Shown piece after piece: positions 17,013 through 26,162 of a stretch of 64,000 nt of DNA. Source of the stretch: Actinomadura atramentaria DSM 43919 (GTDB lineage Bacteria > Actinomycetota > Actinomycetes > Streptosporangiales > Streptosporangiaceae); the NCBI RefSeq assembly GCF_000381885.1, contig NZ_KB907209.1:284478-348477 (forward strand), read 5' to 3'. Positions within the stretch are counted from its first letter, which is position 1; the number at the start of each line of letters is the position of its first letter. The notes beneath the pieces were generated by a model, which had not been told where the DNA came from, searched no databases, and was given only the letters and a program-made list of their open reading frames with translations. A program made the translations under genes and the position numbers.

Positions 17013-18253
17013 TGCTGACGCTCAGCGCCCGCGTCAAACTCGTCCTGTTCCTGGTGATCGCCGTCGTGGTGATCGCCTACACCGGAATCCGGTACGCCGA
17101 CCTCGGCCGGTTCGTCGGGATGCGCGGCACCTACACCGTTAAGCTCGACCTGGCCACGACCGGCGGCCTGTTCGAGGGGTCCGCGGTCTCCTACCGGGGC
17201 ATCACGGTCGGCAAGGTCGGCAAGCTGCACCTCACGCGCGACGGCGTCATCGCGGACCTGTGGATCGACAACTCGGCGCCCAAGATCCCGCGCGACCTGA
17301 AGGCGGTCGTCGCGGACCGGTCGGCGGTCGGCGAGCAGTACGTCGACCTGGAGCCGAACGCGGCGGCCGGCCCGTACCTCGCGGCGGGCTCCACGATCCC
17401 GCGCAGCGTCACCACGACGCCCGCGCCGGTCTCCGAGACGTTGAAGAGCGTGAACGACCTCGCCGCGTCGCTGCCGCTCAACGACCTCAAGACGGTCATC
17501 GACGAACTCGGCCTGGCGTTCGCCGGGCAGGGCCCGCACCTCCAGCAGCTCCTCGACACCAGCGGCAAGTTCCTCACCGCGTCGGACGAGAACTTCCCCG
17601 AGACCAAGGGCCTGCTCGACAACGGCTCGGTCGCGCTGCGGACGCAGAACGAGGAGGCCGCCGCGTTCACGTCGTTCGCACGCAGCTCCAAGCTGCTCGC
17701 CGGGCAGCTCAAGATGTCCGACGCGGACCTGCGGCGGCTCATCGCGGTCACGCCGGGCGCGGCCGACGAGATGTCCAAGCTGCTGGACGACATCGAGCCG
17801 GGCTTCGGGCCGCTCGTCGCGAACCTGCTCACCACGTCGCGCGTGTTCGACTCGCGGCAGGCGGCGCTGGAGGAAGTGTTCGTCCGGTTGCCGCAGGTCG
17901 CGGGCATGGGCTCGACGATCGTGTCGTCCGGGACGCTGCGGCTCGGGCTCGTCAACACGTTCTTCAACCCGCAGCCCTGCACGCGCGGCTACGGCGGGAC
18001 GCAGTACCGCAACGGCCTGGACACGTCCAAGGGGCCGAAGTGGAACACCGCCGCGCACTGCGCCGAGCCCGCGTCGTCCGGGATCAACGTGCGCGGCAGC
18101 GCGAACGCCCCGCGCAAGGGCGTCCCGGCGGCCGTCAAGCCCGCCGCGTCCACCGAGGTCTCGCGGCTGCTCGGAGCGTTCGGCCTGCCGGACCTGACGG
18201 GCGGCCAGCCCACCGACATGGCCGGGCTGCTCGGCCTGGGAGGCGGACGGTGA
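17012..18253 (+). CDS. mceF: Mce family protein MceF
   Basis: 413 aa, last of the six tube subunits. N-terminal anchor (VKLVLFLVIAVVVIAYTGI), Mce domain (TGGLFEGSAVSYRGITVGKV), helical segment and a C-terminal domain with cysteines at QPCTRGY and AHCAEP. It shares one base with mceE and overlaps the following gene by 4 bp (GTGA). Confidence 0.9.
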   Translation: MLTLSARVKLVLFLVIAVVVIAYTGIRYADLGRFVGMRGTYTVKLDLATTGGLFEGSAVSYRGITVGKVGKLHLTRDGVIADLWIDNSAPKIPRDLKAVVADRSAVGEQYVDLEPNAAAGPYLAAGSTIPRSVTTTPAPVSETLKSVNDLAASLPLNDLKTVIDELGLAFAGQGPHLQQLLDTSGKFLTASDENFPETKGLLDNGSVALRTQNEEAAAFTSFARSSKLLAGQLKMSDADLRRLIAVTPGAADEMSKLLDDIEPGFGPLVANLLTTSRVFDSRQAALEEVFVRLPQVAGMGSTIVSSGTLRLGLVNTFFNPQPCTRGYGGTQYRNGLDTSKGPKWNTAAHCAEPASSGINVRGSANAPRKGVPAAVKPAASTEVSRLLGAFGLPDLTGGQPTDMAGLLGLGGGR

Positions 18254-18891
18254 CGGCGGCGGGACTGATCCGGGCGGCGCGGCCGCTCCGCTGGGCGCGG
18301 CCCGCCGGATACGTCCTGCTCGTCCTCGCGCTCGTCTACCTCGGCGCGCAGACGTGGAGCCTGTTGAAGACGCGCGGCGGCGAGGAGCACGACCTCGCCG
18401 CGCAGCGCGACGAGCTGACCCGGGTCGCCCGCGCCGACGTCGCCCTGCTCAACAGCGTCGACCCCAAGCGCGCCGACCTCGACATGGGCCACTGGGTGGA
18501 GGTCTCCACCGGCCCGTTCCACGACGCGCTCCAGGCCGACCTCGCCAACGCGCGGCAGATCTTCAGCAAGCAGAAGAGCGTGGCGCGCGGCGACGTCACC
18601 GCGCTCGCGATCACCAAGCTCGACGCGGCGTCGGGCAACGCGACGCTGCTCGCGTCCGTCCGCATCTTCATGTCGCCGAAGGCGGGTGACCCGGCGACGA
18701 CCGAGCAGCGCAAACGGTACGAGGTCGGGATGCAGCGGGTGTCGGGGACGTGGAAGGTCAACTCCCTGACGGCGCTGACCCCGACCGCCGGCACGGCGGG
18801 ACCGAAGGCCGCGCCGACGCCGCACCGCACGACGCATCCGAAGACGAGCCCGAAGACGACCCGGAAGGCGACTCGGGAGGGCGGCCGATGA
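18250..18891 (+). CDS. Mce-associated membrane protein 1
   Basis: 213 aa from the GTG at 18250. A single membrane segment (AGYVLLVLALVYLGAQTW, about residues 20-37) leads into an extracellular domain of the Mas/SnoaL-like fold seen in Mce-associated proteins, and a basic Thr/Lys-rich tail. Such proteins stabilise or regulate Mce complexes in mycobacteria; the exact role is not known here. It is translationally coupled to mceF and to the next gene. Confidence 0.82.
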   Translation: MTAAGLIRAARPLRWARPAGYVLLVLALVYLGAQTWSLLKTRGGEEHDLAAQRDELTRVARADVALLNSVDPKRADLDMGHWVEVSTGPFHDALQADLANARQIFSKQKSVARGDVTALAITKLDAASGNATLLASVRIFMSPKAGDPATTEQRKRYEVGMQRVSGTWKVNSLTALTPTAGTAGPKAAPTPHRTTHPKTSPKTTRKATREGGR

Positions 18892-19496
18892 GCATCGCCG
18901 AGCAAGAGACGGACGAGAACGCGCCGGAGGCCGCGCCGAAGAAGCGCAAGAAGCGGCGCGAACCGCGTCGGCGGGTTATCGCCGCCGCAATCGGCGGGTT
19001 CCTGCGGCACGCCTGGCCCGCGCTCCTGGCGGTGGCCGTCGCGGTGGGCGGATTCGGCGTCGCGCATTGGAAGGACGCGCGCGTCGAGAAATCCCCCGAG
19101 GCGAATCGCGCGCTGGTGGACAAGGGCGCGACGGACAAGGTCGTCGCGGACGTGTCGAACGCCGTCGCCCGCATTTTCACCTACTCGTACACGAATCCGG
19201 GCGCGACCGAACAGGCCGCGACCGACGTGCTCGTCGGGGCCGCCGCGGGCCAGTACCGGACGCTGTTCGGCCAGGTCCGCGCGCAGGCCCCGGCCCAGAA
19301 ACTCGCCCTCACCACGCGGGTGTCGAGGGCGGGACTCGTCAGATTGACCCGCGACGGCGAGGCGGTGCTGGTCGTGTTCCTCGACCAGCAGGCGACGCGC
19401 GCTGGAAAGGCGGCCGGTTCGCCGGTCGCGGCCCAGCTCGTCGTCACCGCCCGCGACGACCACGGATGGCGCATCAGCGACATTCGGGCCGCCTGA
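18888..19496 (+). CDS. Mce-associated membrane protein 2
   Basis: 202 aa. A charged cytoplasmic tail (PKKRKKRREPRRR) precedes one membrane helix (about 43-60) and a domain similar to the neighbouring proteins (VVADVSNAVARIFTYSYTNPG, then VLVVFLDQQATRAGK). The FTYSYTN and FLDQQ motifs recur in the protein at 20274 as FSYNYAD and FADQTN, so the two are paralogues. ATGA overlap with the preceding gene. Confidence 0.82.
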   Translation: MSIAEQETDENAPEAAPKKRKKRREPRRRVIAAAIGGFLRHAWPALLAVAVAVGGFGVAHWKDARVEKSPEANRALVDKGATDKVVADVSNAVARIFTYSYTNPGATEQAATDVLVGAAAGQYRTLFGQVRAQAPAQKLALTTRVSRAGLVRLTRDGEAVLVVFLDQQATRAGKAAGSPVAAQLVVTARDDHGWRISDIRAA

Positions 19497-19514
19497 AGAA
19501 AGGGTGGAATTCAG

Positions 19515-20258
19515 GTGACCAGAACGCAGGAGAAGAAGACGTCGGACCCTGAGGCCGACGAGAAGCCCGCCGCGGAGACGGCGGCCGAGGAGCCGGAGCG
19601 CGAGCCCGAGGCGGTGGCCGATGTCGACGAGGCGGACGCGGAAACGGAAGCGGAGCCCGAAAAGGAGGCGGCGACCGACGAGGCCGCAGAGCGCGCCGGG
19701 TCCGAGAAGGAAAAGCCCGCCGTAAAGAAAGAGGCGGAGCCGAGGCGCGGTCGCGACCCGCTCGTCCTGGTCGCGCTCACGGTCACGGTGATCGCGGCCG
19801 TCGCGGCGGCGTGGTTCGGCTGGTCGTATTACTCGGCCTCGCATGACGACACGATCGCCTACGCGCGGACGCGCGACGAGGTCCTGCGCGCCGCGGACCA
19901 GGGCATCATCAACCTCAACACGCTCGACTACCGCAGCGTCGACGCCGGCCTGAAGGTCTGGCAGGACTCGACGACCGCGGACCTGTACGACCAGATCGTC
20001 CAAGGCCGCGACGAGATGCGGGCGAGTATCCAAAAGGGCAAGACGAACAGCTCCGCGAAAATCCTCGAATCCGCGCTGACGGAACTGGACTCGCACGCGG
20101 GCAAGGCGGCCGTCATGGCGGCGGTCCGCGTGACCGTGACCGCGGACGGCGGCCGCAGTTCCACCCGCACCTCGCGCATGCTCGGCCAGCTCACCAAGAC
20201 CCCGACCGGCTGGAAGCTCTCAGCGCTCCAGCAGGCCCCGACCGGCGTCGGCGAGTGA
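19515..20258 (+). CDS. Mce-associated protein 3 with acidic cytoplasmic tail
   Basis: 247 aa. The first 80 residues are extremely Glu/Ala-rich with repeated charged runs and look disordered. A membrane helix (LVLVALTVTVIAAVAAAWFGW) and a SnoaL-like domain follow, resembling protein 1 (LNTLDYRSVDAGLKVWQDS matches LNSVDPKRADLDMGHWVEVS). GTG start with AAAGGGTGG upstream. The acidic tail is opposite in charge to the basic tail of protein 2, so the two could interact in the cytoplasm; this is inference. Confidence 0.8.
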   Translation: MTRTQEKKTSDPEADEKPAAETAAEEPEREPEAVADVDEADAETEAEPEKEAATDEAAERAGSEKEKPAVKKEAEPRRGRDPLVLVALTVTVIAAVAAAWFGWSYYSASHDDTIAYARTRDEVLRAADQGIINLNTLDYRSVDAGLKVWQDSTTADLYDQIVQGRDEMRASIQKGKTNSSAKILESALTELDSHAGKAAVMAAVRVTVTADGGRSSTRTSRMLGQLTKTPTGWKLSALQQAPTGVGE

Positions 20259-20273
20259 GGGAGAACTGACGAC

Positions 20274-20825
20274 ATGAAACTCCCCTCCGCGCTCACCCGC
20301 GTGATTCCCGCGACGGGCCGGATGCGCCTGGTCACCTTCCTCGGCGTCCTGACGATCGCCTTCGGCTCGCTGGCCGCCTGGTCGGCCGCCGAAGCCGACG
20401 AATGGACCGGCGACGCCGCCGCGAAGAACGGCGCCCTAAGCGACAACGGCCGCACCAGCGAGGTCAAAGGCCAGATGACCACCGCCGTGAACACGGTCTT
20501 CTCCTACAACTACGCCGACGTCTCCAAGACGGAGAAGGCGGCGAAGGAAGTCCTCACCGGCGACGCGGTCCGCCAGTACGACAAGCTCTTCGCCCTGGTC
20601 CGCCAGCAGGCCCCGCAGCAGAAGACGATTCTCACGACGACGGTCACCGACTCCGCGGTCACCAACCTCGACGGCGACCACGCCCGAGTCCTCATCTTCG
20701 CCGACCAGACCAACACCCGCACCGACAAGAACAAGTCGAGCTACTCCGCCACGGTCTTCGCCATCGACGCCCTCTACGTCCACAAAACCTGGAAGATCAA
20801 CAACATCGACACCTTCGACGCCTGA
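20274..20825 (+). CDS. Mce-associated membrane protein 4
   Basis: 183 aa. Short N-terminus, one membrane helix (RLVTFLGVLTIAFGSLAAWSA) and an extracellular domain paralogous to the protein at 18888. GAGGGAGA precedes the ATG. It is the last gene of the tightly packed mce operon; the next gene is 269 bp away and has its own promoter-like boxes. Confidence 0.82.
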   Translation: MKLPSALTRVIPATGRMRLVTFLGVLTIAFGSLAAWSAAEADEWTGDAAAKNGALSDNGRTSEVKGQMTTAVNTVFSYNYADVSKTEKAAKEVLTGDAVRQYDKLFALVRQQAPQQKTILTTTVTDSAVTNLDGDHARVLIFADQTNTRTDKNKSSYSATVFAIDALYVHKTWKINNIDTFDA

Positions 20826-21014
20826 CCTACGCGCCGAGGACGCCGACCGCGTCGCCGCCTCCGCGACAGCTGTGGTCCTCACGTTTTCAGGAAGACGGAG
20901 CGTTAGACACCAAATCCGGCACGGCGAATGACAATCCGGCTCCGCGTGGAAGCGCAGTGCCGCCAATACTCCAGACTGGACACTTCGAGCTTGAATACCG
21001 CGCGCACCAAAATG

Positions 21015-21043
21015 TTGATTCTGATATACCATCTCCATATAGG
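21015..21043 (+). promoter_or_regulatory. Predicted promoter of first secreted-protein gene
   Basis: TTGATT (21015-21020), 17-bp spacer, TATAGG (21038-21043), in a conspicuously AT-rich patch about 50 bp before the GTG at 21095. It suggests the array is transcribed separately from mce. Confidence 0.5.
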
Positions 21044-21094
21044 CGGTTCGCCGGAGGGTGCGAATCCGCTCAGCCGTCGCGATCGGAGTCCGTA

Positions 21095-21727
21095 GTGAGA
21101 GGCACGAAGAAGACCGCCCTGTCCACCGCTGTCCTCGTCACCGCAAGCATCCTCGCCACCGCAGCCTCGGGAGTGGCCGGGACCTGGAAATTCCTACCCG
21201 GCGGAACAATTCACGCCACAGAGGCCTATACGCTTTATGTGATGGAGAATCAGACCGGGATCGTCGTCACCTGTGACACGGTGACTTCATCCTCGACGGC
21301 CCACGCCGGCTCAGGTCTGTCCGGCGATGACCTGCTCTCCATCGACTCCATCTCATTCGCGGATTCGTCCCGGTCGGTAGGGTGCCCAGCAAGCGCCGGA
21401 TCCACCGCGCAGTTGACTCCGCTCCACTTGCCGTGGAAATACCAGGCATCTTCTTATGACGCCGGATCGGGGAAGGTCGAAGGCAGGATCACGGGAATTT
21501 CGCTGCGGGTGACGAACCTCAGTGACGGCTGTGTGGCGGATATTGGTTTTCCGGGCGGAATTCCGGTTACATATGAGAATTCTACGGGGACGGTTGTACC
21601 CGCCGCTGATACCGGTGCTGTAATCGAAAGTACGAATTGTGATCGGACCATCGCCAATGTGGGTGACACGTTCACGGTCGATGGCGCCTTCATGGTGAAT
21701 CCGGTTCAAACCGTTACCAGTCCCTGA
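21095..21727 (+). CDS. Secreted four-cysteine protein, family 1 (unknown function)
   Basis: 210 aa. A Sec signal peptide ends near GVA-GTW (residue 28). The mature part has four cysteines in the same contexts as the proteins at 22448 and 29126: VVTCDT, VGCPAS, DGCVAD and TNCDRT, and ends VDGAFMVNPVQTVTSP. I do not recognise a named domain; the pattern fits a small disulfide-stabilised beta protein. Codon use is less GC-biased than in the mce genes. The GTG start is chosen for GGAG upstream and because it begins the signal peptide. Confidence 0.75.
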   Translation: MRGTKKTALSTAVLVTASILATAASGVAGTWKFLPGGTIHATEAYTLYVMENQTGIVVTCDTVTSSSTAHAGSGLSGDDLLSIDSISFADSSRSVGCPASAGSTAQLTPLHLPWKYQASSYDAGSGKVEGRITGISLRVTNLSDGCVADIGFPGGIPVTYENSTGTVVPAADTGAVIESTNCDRTIANVGDTFTVDGAFMVNPVQTVTSP

Positions 21728-22128
21728 TAGGCCGTCCGGACACGTTCGCTCGAGGCGGTCCGATCGGCGCAAAGCTTCGCGTGCGTGGAAGGGCGAGGAC
21801 TGCGCCGTGGAACGCCCGGTCGGCAGAGACACCGTGCGCGAGGCTCGCCTATTGACTGCGTGCTCCGCCGGGGCTGACCGCGCTGGTCGCACGTCGCCGT
21901 AAGGCCGTGTGGGCTGAACCCGGCCACGGCCGCCTACTGGAAGAACGCCAACGCGTCCGATTCACGTGTCGGTGATGACCGTTGGAATGTGTTCGTCGGC
22001 GCAAATTCACAGTTTCCCTCGCGCAAGCACATGCTGACCAGAGGCAACACTGCCCGTCCCGGCGGCGGATCAGTGCCCGGTACCGCTGGGTAACGTCATG
22101 GACGCCGGGCGTGTCGATAACGACGTTA

Positions 22129-22145
22129 TAAGCCGGTGACAATAT
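22129..22145. promoter_or_regulatory. 17-bp element shared with the mce promoter region
   Basis: TAAGCCGGTGACAATAT, identical to 8295-8311. Here it lies 77 bp before the -35 box of the predicted promoter of the secreted-protein gene at 22448. Confidence 0.6.
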
Positions 22146-22221
22146 GGCGGTGATCAAAAATTAAGTTGATGACAACGGTGCAAGATGGTTCCAGAAACGC
22201 GAAAAAACTGTCGATGCGCTA

Positions 22222-22251
22222 TTGATTCCGAGGTTGCGGCCGTCGTATCTT
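22222..22251 (+). promoter_or_regulatory. Predicted promoter of secreted-protein gene 22448
   Basis: TTGATT (22222-22227), 18-bp spacer, TATCTT (22246-22251). The -35 context CTATTGATTCCG resembles CTATTGAATTCCG at the mce promoter. It implies a leader of about 190 nt. Confidence 0.45.
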
Positions 22252-22447
22252 CCTGGTGACGGCACGCCGGGGAGCGAGCCGCCGGCGCCGAGGATGAACC
22301 GGCTGAAGAAGTCGGTTCGATCCGGAACCCGCCCCGTTCTCGGATTTTGAAGGAGTCGCTTCTGCAGTACCGCGGTCAGTATCCCTACTAGCGAAGTGTT
22401 CCTACGACTCACAACACTTGCCACCCCCTGAAGGGACGCAGACTGAC

Positions 22448-23083
22448 ATGCGTAAGTTCATGCGCACCGCCGGAATCGCCACCGCCACCGCCACCGCCGC
22501 CCTCGGCGTGATGGCCGCCCCGGCCTTCGCGGGCCCCGGCGACTGGACGGTCTCCGGCAGCAGCTCTTCGATCACCGGCACCCCGGCGTACACGCTCTAC
22601 GCGCTGGAGGAGCAGACCAACGTCGTCGTGACCTGCGACACGTCCACCGCGGCCGGCACCGCGAACCTCGGCACGCACGCGAGCAACCTGCTCGGCACGC
22701 TCACCAGCGTGACGTTCTCCGACACCTCGGTGCCCGGCGGCGGCTGCCCGGCCAGCGCCGGCTTCACCGTCACCATGACGCCGGACTACTCGGGCACCAA
22801 CGCCTTCACGTTCGTCGGCGACCACGTCACCAGCGGCGTCGTCTACGGCACGCTGCAGAACGTCAAGGTCCACCTCGCCAACAGCGACGGCTGCACGGCC
22901 GACGTGACCGGCAACATCGACGGCACGTACGACAACTCGACCGCGACGCTGGCCGTCTCCGGCAACGACCTCACCATCTCGAACACCAACAACTGCGACT
23001 CGACGGTGGCAAACAACGGCGACACCATCTTCCTGGACGGCGCCTACGTCATCGACCCGACGCTGACCATTTCCAAGGCGTGA
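22448..23083 (+). CDS. Secreted four-cysteine protein, family 1 (unknown function)
   Basis: 211 aa with a signal peptide cleaved near AFA-GPG (residue 28). It aligns along its whole length with the protein at 21095 (AYTLYALEEQTNVVVTCDT against AYTLYVMENQTGIVVTCDT) and keeps the four cysteines (TCDT, GCPAS, DGCTAD, NNCDST). Rich in Thr, Ser, Asn and Gly, it should be a small extracellular beta-sandwich-like protein. No catalytic motif is visible. A very strong hairpin terminator follows. Confidence 0.8.
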   Translation: MRKFMRTAGIATATATAALGVMAAPAFAGPGDWTVSGSSSSITGTPAYTLYALEEQTNVVVTCDTSTAAGTANLGTHASNLLGTLTSVTFSDTSVPGGGCPASAGFTVTMTPDYSGTNAFTFVGDHVTSGVVYGTLQNVKVHLANSDGCTADVTGNIDGTYDNSTATLAVSGNDLTISNTNNCDSTVANNGDTIFLDGAYVIDPTLTISKA

Positions 23084-23111
23084 TCATTTCCGCGGACTGA
23101 TCCGCAGAAAC

Positions 23112-23141
23112 CGTGCCCCCACCGGAACCGGTGGGGGCACG
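23112..23141 (+). terminator. Hairpin terminator
   Basis: Perfect 14-bp arms CGTGCCCCCACCGG and CCGGTGGGGGCACG separated by AA, 29 bp after the stop at 23083. It isolates the upstream secreted-protein gene from the one at 23240. Confidence 0.8.
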
Positions 23142-23239
23142 GGGCCATCGATCGGGTTCTCGGGAATCCATTGAGCAGGCGCTCGGTCGGAATCGGTCGG
23201 GGCGTGCTGTGAACACTATGAAATGAAGGATCTTGGCAG

Positions 23240-25243
23240 ATGCGTTGGACTCCGCGTTCCTTGTCAGTGGCGGCCGCGTTCACAGGATTTTCGACAATGT
23301 TCGCGTTGAGTACTGGACTGCCCTCCGCGCTGGCCGACGTGGACTCCCATTCCGTATACGCCTGCTCGACCGCCACGGGACCCCATGAAGCGACCGTTGA
23401 ACTCTCCGGCCGGCTGCCGAAAAGGGGAAGCATCGGCAACCCTGTCGAACTGAACGACTTCAAGGTCGCCGTCACGGTTCCGCTGACCGTCGTCCAGGAT
23501 GGCTCATCGCATTCTCAGGACCTTTCGTCCGTGACGGGCAGTGCTCGGCTCAGTGTTCTTGCCCAGACGGGAGAAGGCGACGATAGCCTGGACTGGTCGC
23601 CGTTCTCGGTAGCAGGGGTGAAGAGCACTGACGGCGACTCGCTGCGCATCGTCGGAACGGTGCGTCCATCCCCGCTCACGGTCGATCGCCCGGCAGAGGT
23701 CGCCCTTTCGGTAGGCGCGATAGAGCTGAGTCTGAATGTCGACCCGGCGGGCGCGGCGGGGGGCATCGCCAAACTCGTCTGCACCCCGAGCGGAAGCGGT
23801 CGGCTCGGGTCGATCGGCTTCGCGGGTTCGGAGCAGGCTCGCGCCGTGTCCGCCGCCGACTCGGCCGAGCCCGAGGCGGAGGCTCGGTACAACTGCGAGG
23901 CGCTGCAGCCGGCCACGCGTCTTCGCGGTATGAATCCCGACCCGAAGCTAAGCATGGGCGACCTCCAGGGAAGGCCGGCCGACGCCGTGCCGGGCGCGGC
24001 CGGGGACGGCCAGCCCGAGTGCGCGAAAATGACTGGCTTCGCGACCATCAAGAAACTCGGCGCATCGGTTCCCATCGCGGCGAGTGCGAATATTCGCATG
24101 AATCCGTACTCGTGGACCTCGAAGAGCGAGAACTACATCGGGTCTGAGGGCTACCTCAAGGCGGAAACGAAGGATTCGCGCGGATCCGCGCTTGGATTCG
24201 GTTTCATGCCGACCAGCATGGTCTCCCGCGTCGTCCAGGTGGCCGGCCCGGAATCTGAGGGAAGCGATGTCGCGAACCTGCGCGGTGACACGATCCAGGC
24301 TTTTAATCTGCCACGCAACGGCGATGACCTGGGCTGGGTGCGCGGATTCGTCAGGGTGCAGGCCGTCGGCGCGCGAGTCAACGGAGTCGCCGTCCCGCTC
24401 GGTGACAAGTGCGAGAGCGGCCGGGCATTCCTTCAGCTCAACGGGTTCCTGGGCAACGCGCACGTCGGTCACTCCCAGCTGCCCTACGGCGGTGAGTACA
24501 CGACGGACAAGGACATCGCCTTGACGATTCCGAAGTTCGCAGGATGCGGCGTCGACGAGGATCTGTCGCCGCTTCTGGACGCGGTCGCGTCGGGCGAGGG
24601 GAACACCGTCCGTGCGATCAGCGGCGCCTGGTGCTCCCCGTCGACGGACTGCAGCGACCAGAAGTACGACGTAAGCACCGTTTCGGTGTCGCCGGGCGGA
24701 GTATCCGTCGCGAAGGCCGAACCGTTCGTCATCCCGGGAACCGGCGGGTCCATCGAGTGCGACTCGGCGACGGTGCGGTTGAAGTTCAGGGCTGGCCGTT
24801 GGCATCCGCAGGCAGGACTCGCGACGGGCGACATGGCCTTCGACGGCTGCGTGAGCCAGCCTTCGGGGCAGCCGATCACGGTGACGGCGCTCGCGGATGT
24901 CGTGTTCGGCAGCACCAGCGGTACTTATGCGACCGGCGGGGATGTGACCATCAACGGAGTGCGGCTTTCGGCGAAGGCGCCCGACGGTTGCACTATCGGC
25001 TTCGGTCTGACGCGCAGGGTGCCGCTGCCCCCGCCCCCGCGCACTGATGTCTCCGACGCCGCGTTCAATGGCAAGTACGATCCCGAAACCGGGATCATGA
25101 GCCCCAGTCCGTCTTACCTCTACTCGACTCCGGACTCGAGCTGTCCCACCAATTCGATCCCCGGGTTCACGAACAATTTCGCGGTGCACAATGTAAGCGC
25201 GAAGTTCGCGTTCAACCCGATTCAGAGGATCACCAGCCCGTGA
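23240..25243 (+). CDS. Large secreted protein with family 1-like C-terminal domain
   Basis: 667 aa with a signal peptide (cleavage near ALA-DVD, residue 32). The N-terminal part (about 35-195: YACSTATG, then VTVPLTVVQDG) resembles the lipid-free secreted domain annotated DUF6801 in actinomycetes, a tentative match. A middle region follows a Glu/Ala linker (about 215-230). The last roughly 110 residues echo the small family 1 proteins (GCTIGF, FNGKYD, SSCP, AKFAFNPIQRITSP). GAAGGA precedes the ATG. It may be a larger partner or ancestor of the small proteins; function unknown. Confidence 0.75.
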   Translation: MRWTPRSLSVAAAFTGFSTMFALSTGLPSALADVDSHSVYACSTATGPHEATVELSGRLPKRGSIGNPVELNDFKVAVTVPLTVVQDGSSHSQDLSSVTGSARLSVLAQTGEGDDSLDWSPFSVAGVKSTDGDSLRIVGTVRPSPLTVDRPAEVALSVGAIELSLNVDPAGAAGGIAKLVCTPSGSGRLGSIGFAGSEQARAVSAADSAEPEAEARYNCEALQPATRLRGMNPDPKLSMGDLQGRPADAVPGAAGDGQPECAKMTGFATIKKLGASVPIAASANIRMNPYSWTSKSENYIGSEGYLKAETKDSRGSALGFGFMPTSMVSRVVQVAGPESEGSDVANLRGDTIQAFNLPRNGDDLGWVRGFVRVQAVGARVNGVAVPLGDKCESGRAFLQLNGFLGNAHVGHSQLPYGGEYTTDKDIALTIPKFAGCGVDEDLSPLLDAVASGEGNTVRAISGAWCSPSTDCSDQKYDVSTVSVSPGGVSVAKAEPFVIPGTGGSIECDSATVRLKFRAGRWHPQAGLATGDMAFDGCVSQPSGQPITVTALADVVFGSTSGTYATGGDVTINGVRLSAKAPDGCTIGFGLTRRVPLPPPPRTDVSDAAFNGKYDPETGIMSPSPSYLYSTPDSSCPTNSIPGFTNNFAVHNVSAKFAFNPIQRITSP

Positions 25244-25327
25244 CTTTCCGGCCGAGGATCGCCATTGACGACGCCGTGGCGTCGCCATACCGGTGATTCA
25301 ACCCACCCCATATCGGAAGGAACCACT

Positions 25328-26149
25328 GTGAAGTCAACCAAGGGCAATCGCCTGCTCTCCCGTGTCGCGCTCCCGCTCGCGGGGGCCGGTGTGGCGCTCG
25401 CGATGGCGGCGGGCGGCGCCCAGGCCGCGCCGGCGCTGCCGGCGCTGAACCCGGACCCGATGCCGAGTTCGTTCGACTTCTCCGACTGTCCGGCGCTGCA
25501 GGACGGGTACCAGGCGGCGGGTTCGACGTGCATCAGCGTCGTGATCACCAGCGGAACGTTCTCCGTCGGCAACTTCGACCAGCAGGTCACCTCGCCGATC
25601 CGGATGACGTTCGCGAGCCAGTTCAACAAGACGACGCGCAAGATCACGCCGGTGTTCGGGAAGCTCCGCGCCGACAAGATGCTCATCCAGTCCGGGCTGA
25701 TCTTCAAGTACGGCCTGACTTCGGTGCAGGCGCAGCCGGAGTACGCCGGGGTGTTCGACCAGCCGACGAGCACGGACTTCAAAATCAAGATCGGTCTCAA
25801 GATCAAGCTGATCAACCCGGTTCTCGGGAACAACTGCTACCTCGGCAGCAACAGCAACCCGATCACGCTGAACCTCAGCACGGGCACGACGAACCCGCCG
25901 GCCCCGAACACGCCGATCTCGGGTGAGGCCGCGACGGTCGTGCTGTCGCAGCCGCCGCTGGCGGTCCGCTCCGCCAAGCACGTCGACAACGCGTTCTCCG
26001 TGCCGGGCGCGAACGGCTGCCTGTTCGGCCTCGGAGTGGCCGACTGGATCGTGAACGAGATCGCCGGCACGCCGGCGGCCGCGGGCAAGAACACGATGAT
26101 CTACAACGAGTACATCGCCTCGAAGCCCTACACCGCCCTGGGGTCCTGA
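25328..26149 (+). CDS. Secreted four-cysteine protein, family 2, copy 1
   Basis: 273 aa, GTG start behind GGAAGGA. The signal peptide is cleaved near AQA-AP (residue 33). The mature protein opens NPDPMPSSFDFSDCPAL and keeps four cysteines (SDCPAL, GSTC, NNCYLG, NGCLFG). It ends YNEYIASKPYTALGS. It is nearly the same as the copies at 26349 and 28148 over most of its length. I recognise no named domain; composition (Thr, Pro, Gly, Asn, few charges) suggests an extracellular beta protein. Its place beside the mce operon hints at a cell-envelope or lipid-binding role, which is inference. Confidence 0.78.
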   Translation: MKSTKGNRLLSRVALPLAGAGVALAMAAGGAQAAPALPALNPDPMPSSFDFSDCPALQDGYQAAGSTCISVVITSGTFSVGNFDQQVTSPIRMTFASQFNKTTRKITPVFGKLRADKMLIQSGLIFKYGLTSVQAQPEYAGVFDQPTSTDFKIKIGLKIKLINPVLGNNCYLGSNSNPITLNLSTGTTNPPAPNTPISGEAATVVLSQPPLAVRSAKHVDNAFSVPGANGCLFGLGVADWIVNEIAGTPAAAGKNTMIYNEYIASKPYTALGS

Positions 26150-26162
26150 CCCCTCGATGACA

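Larger units (their letters stand above)
21728..22447. other. 720-bp intergenic region with promoter and possible gene remnant
   Basis: Between two family 1 genes. The left two thirds show no intact gene; on the minus strand around 22050-22110 the frame reads VTQRYRALIRRRDGQC, reminiscent of the HNH end of DUF222 proteins, followed by unrelated sequence, so it may be a remnant. The right third holds the 17-bp shared element (22129-22145) and a promoter at 22222-22251. Confidence 0.45.
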
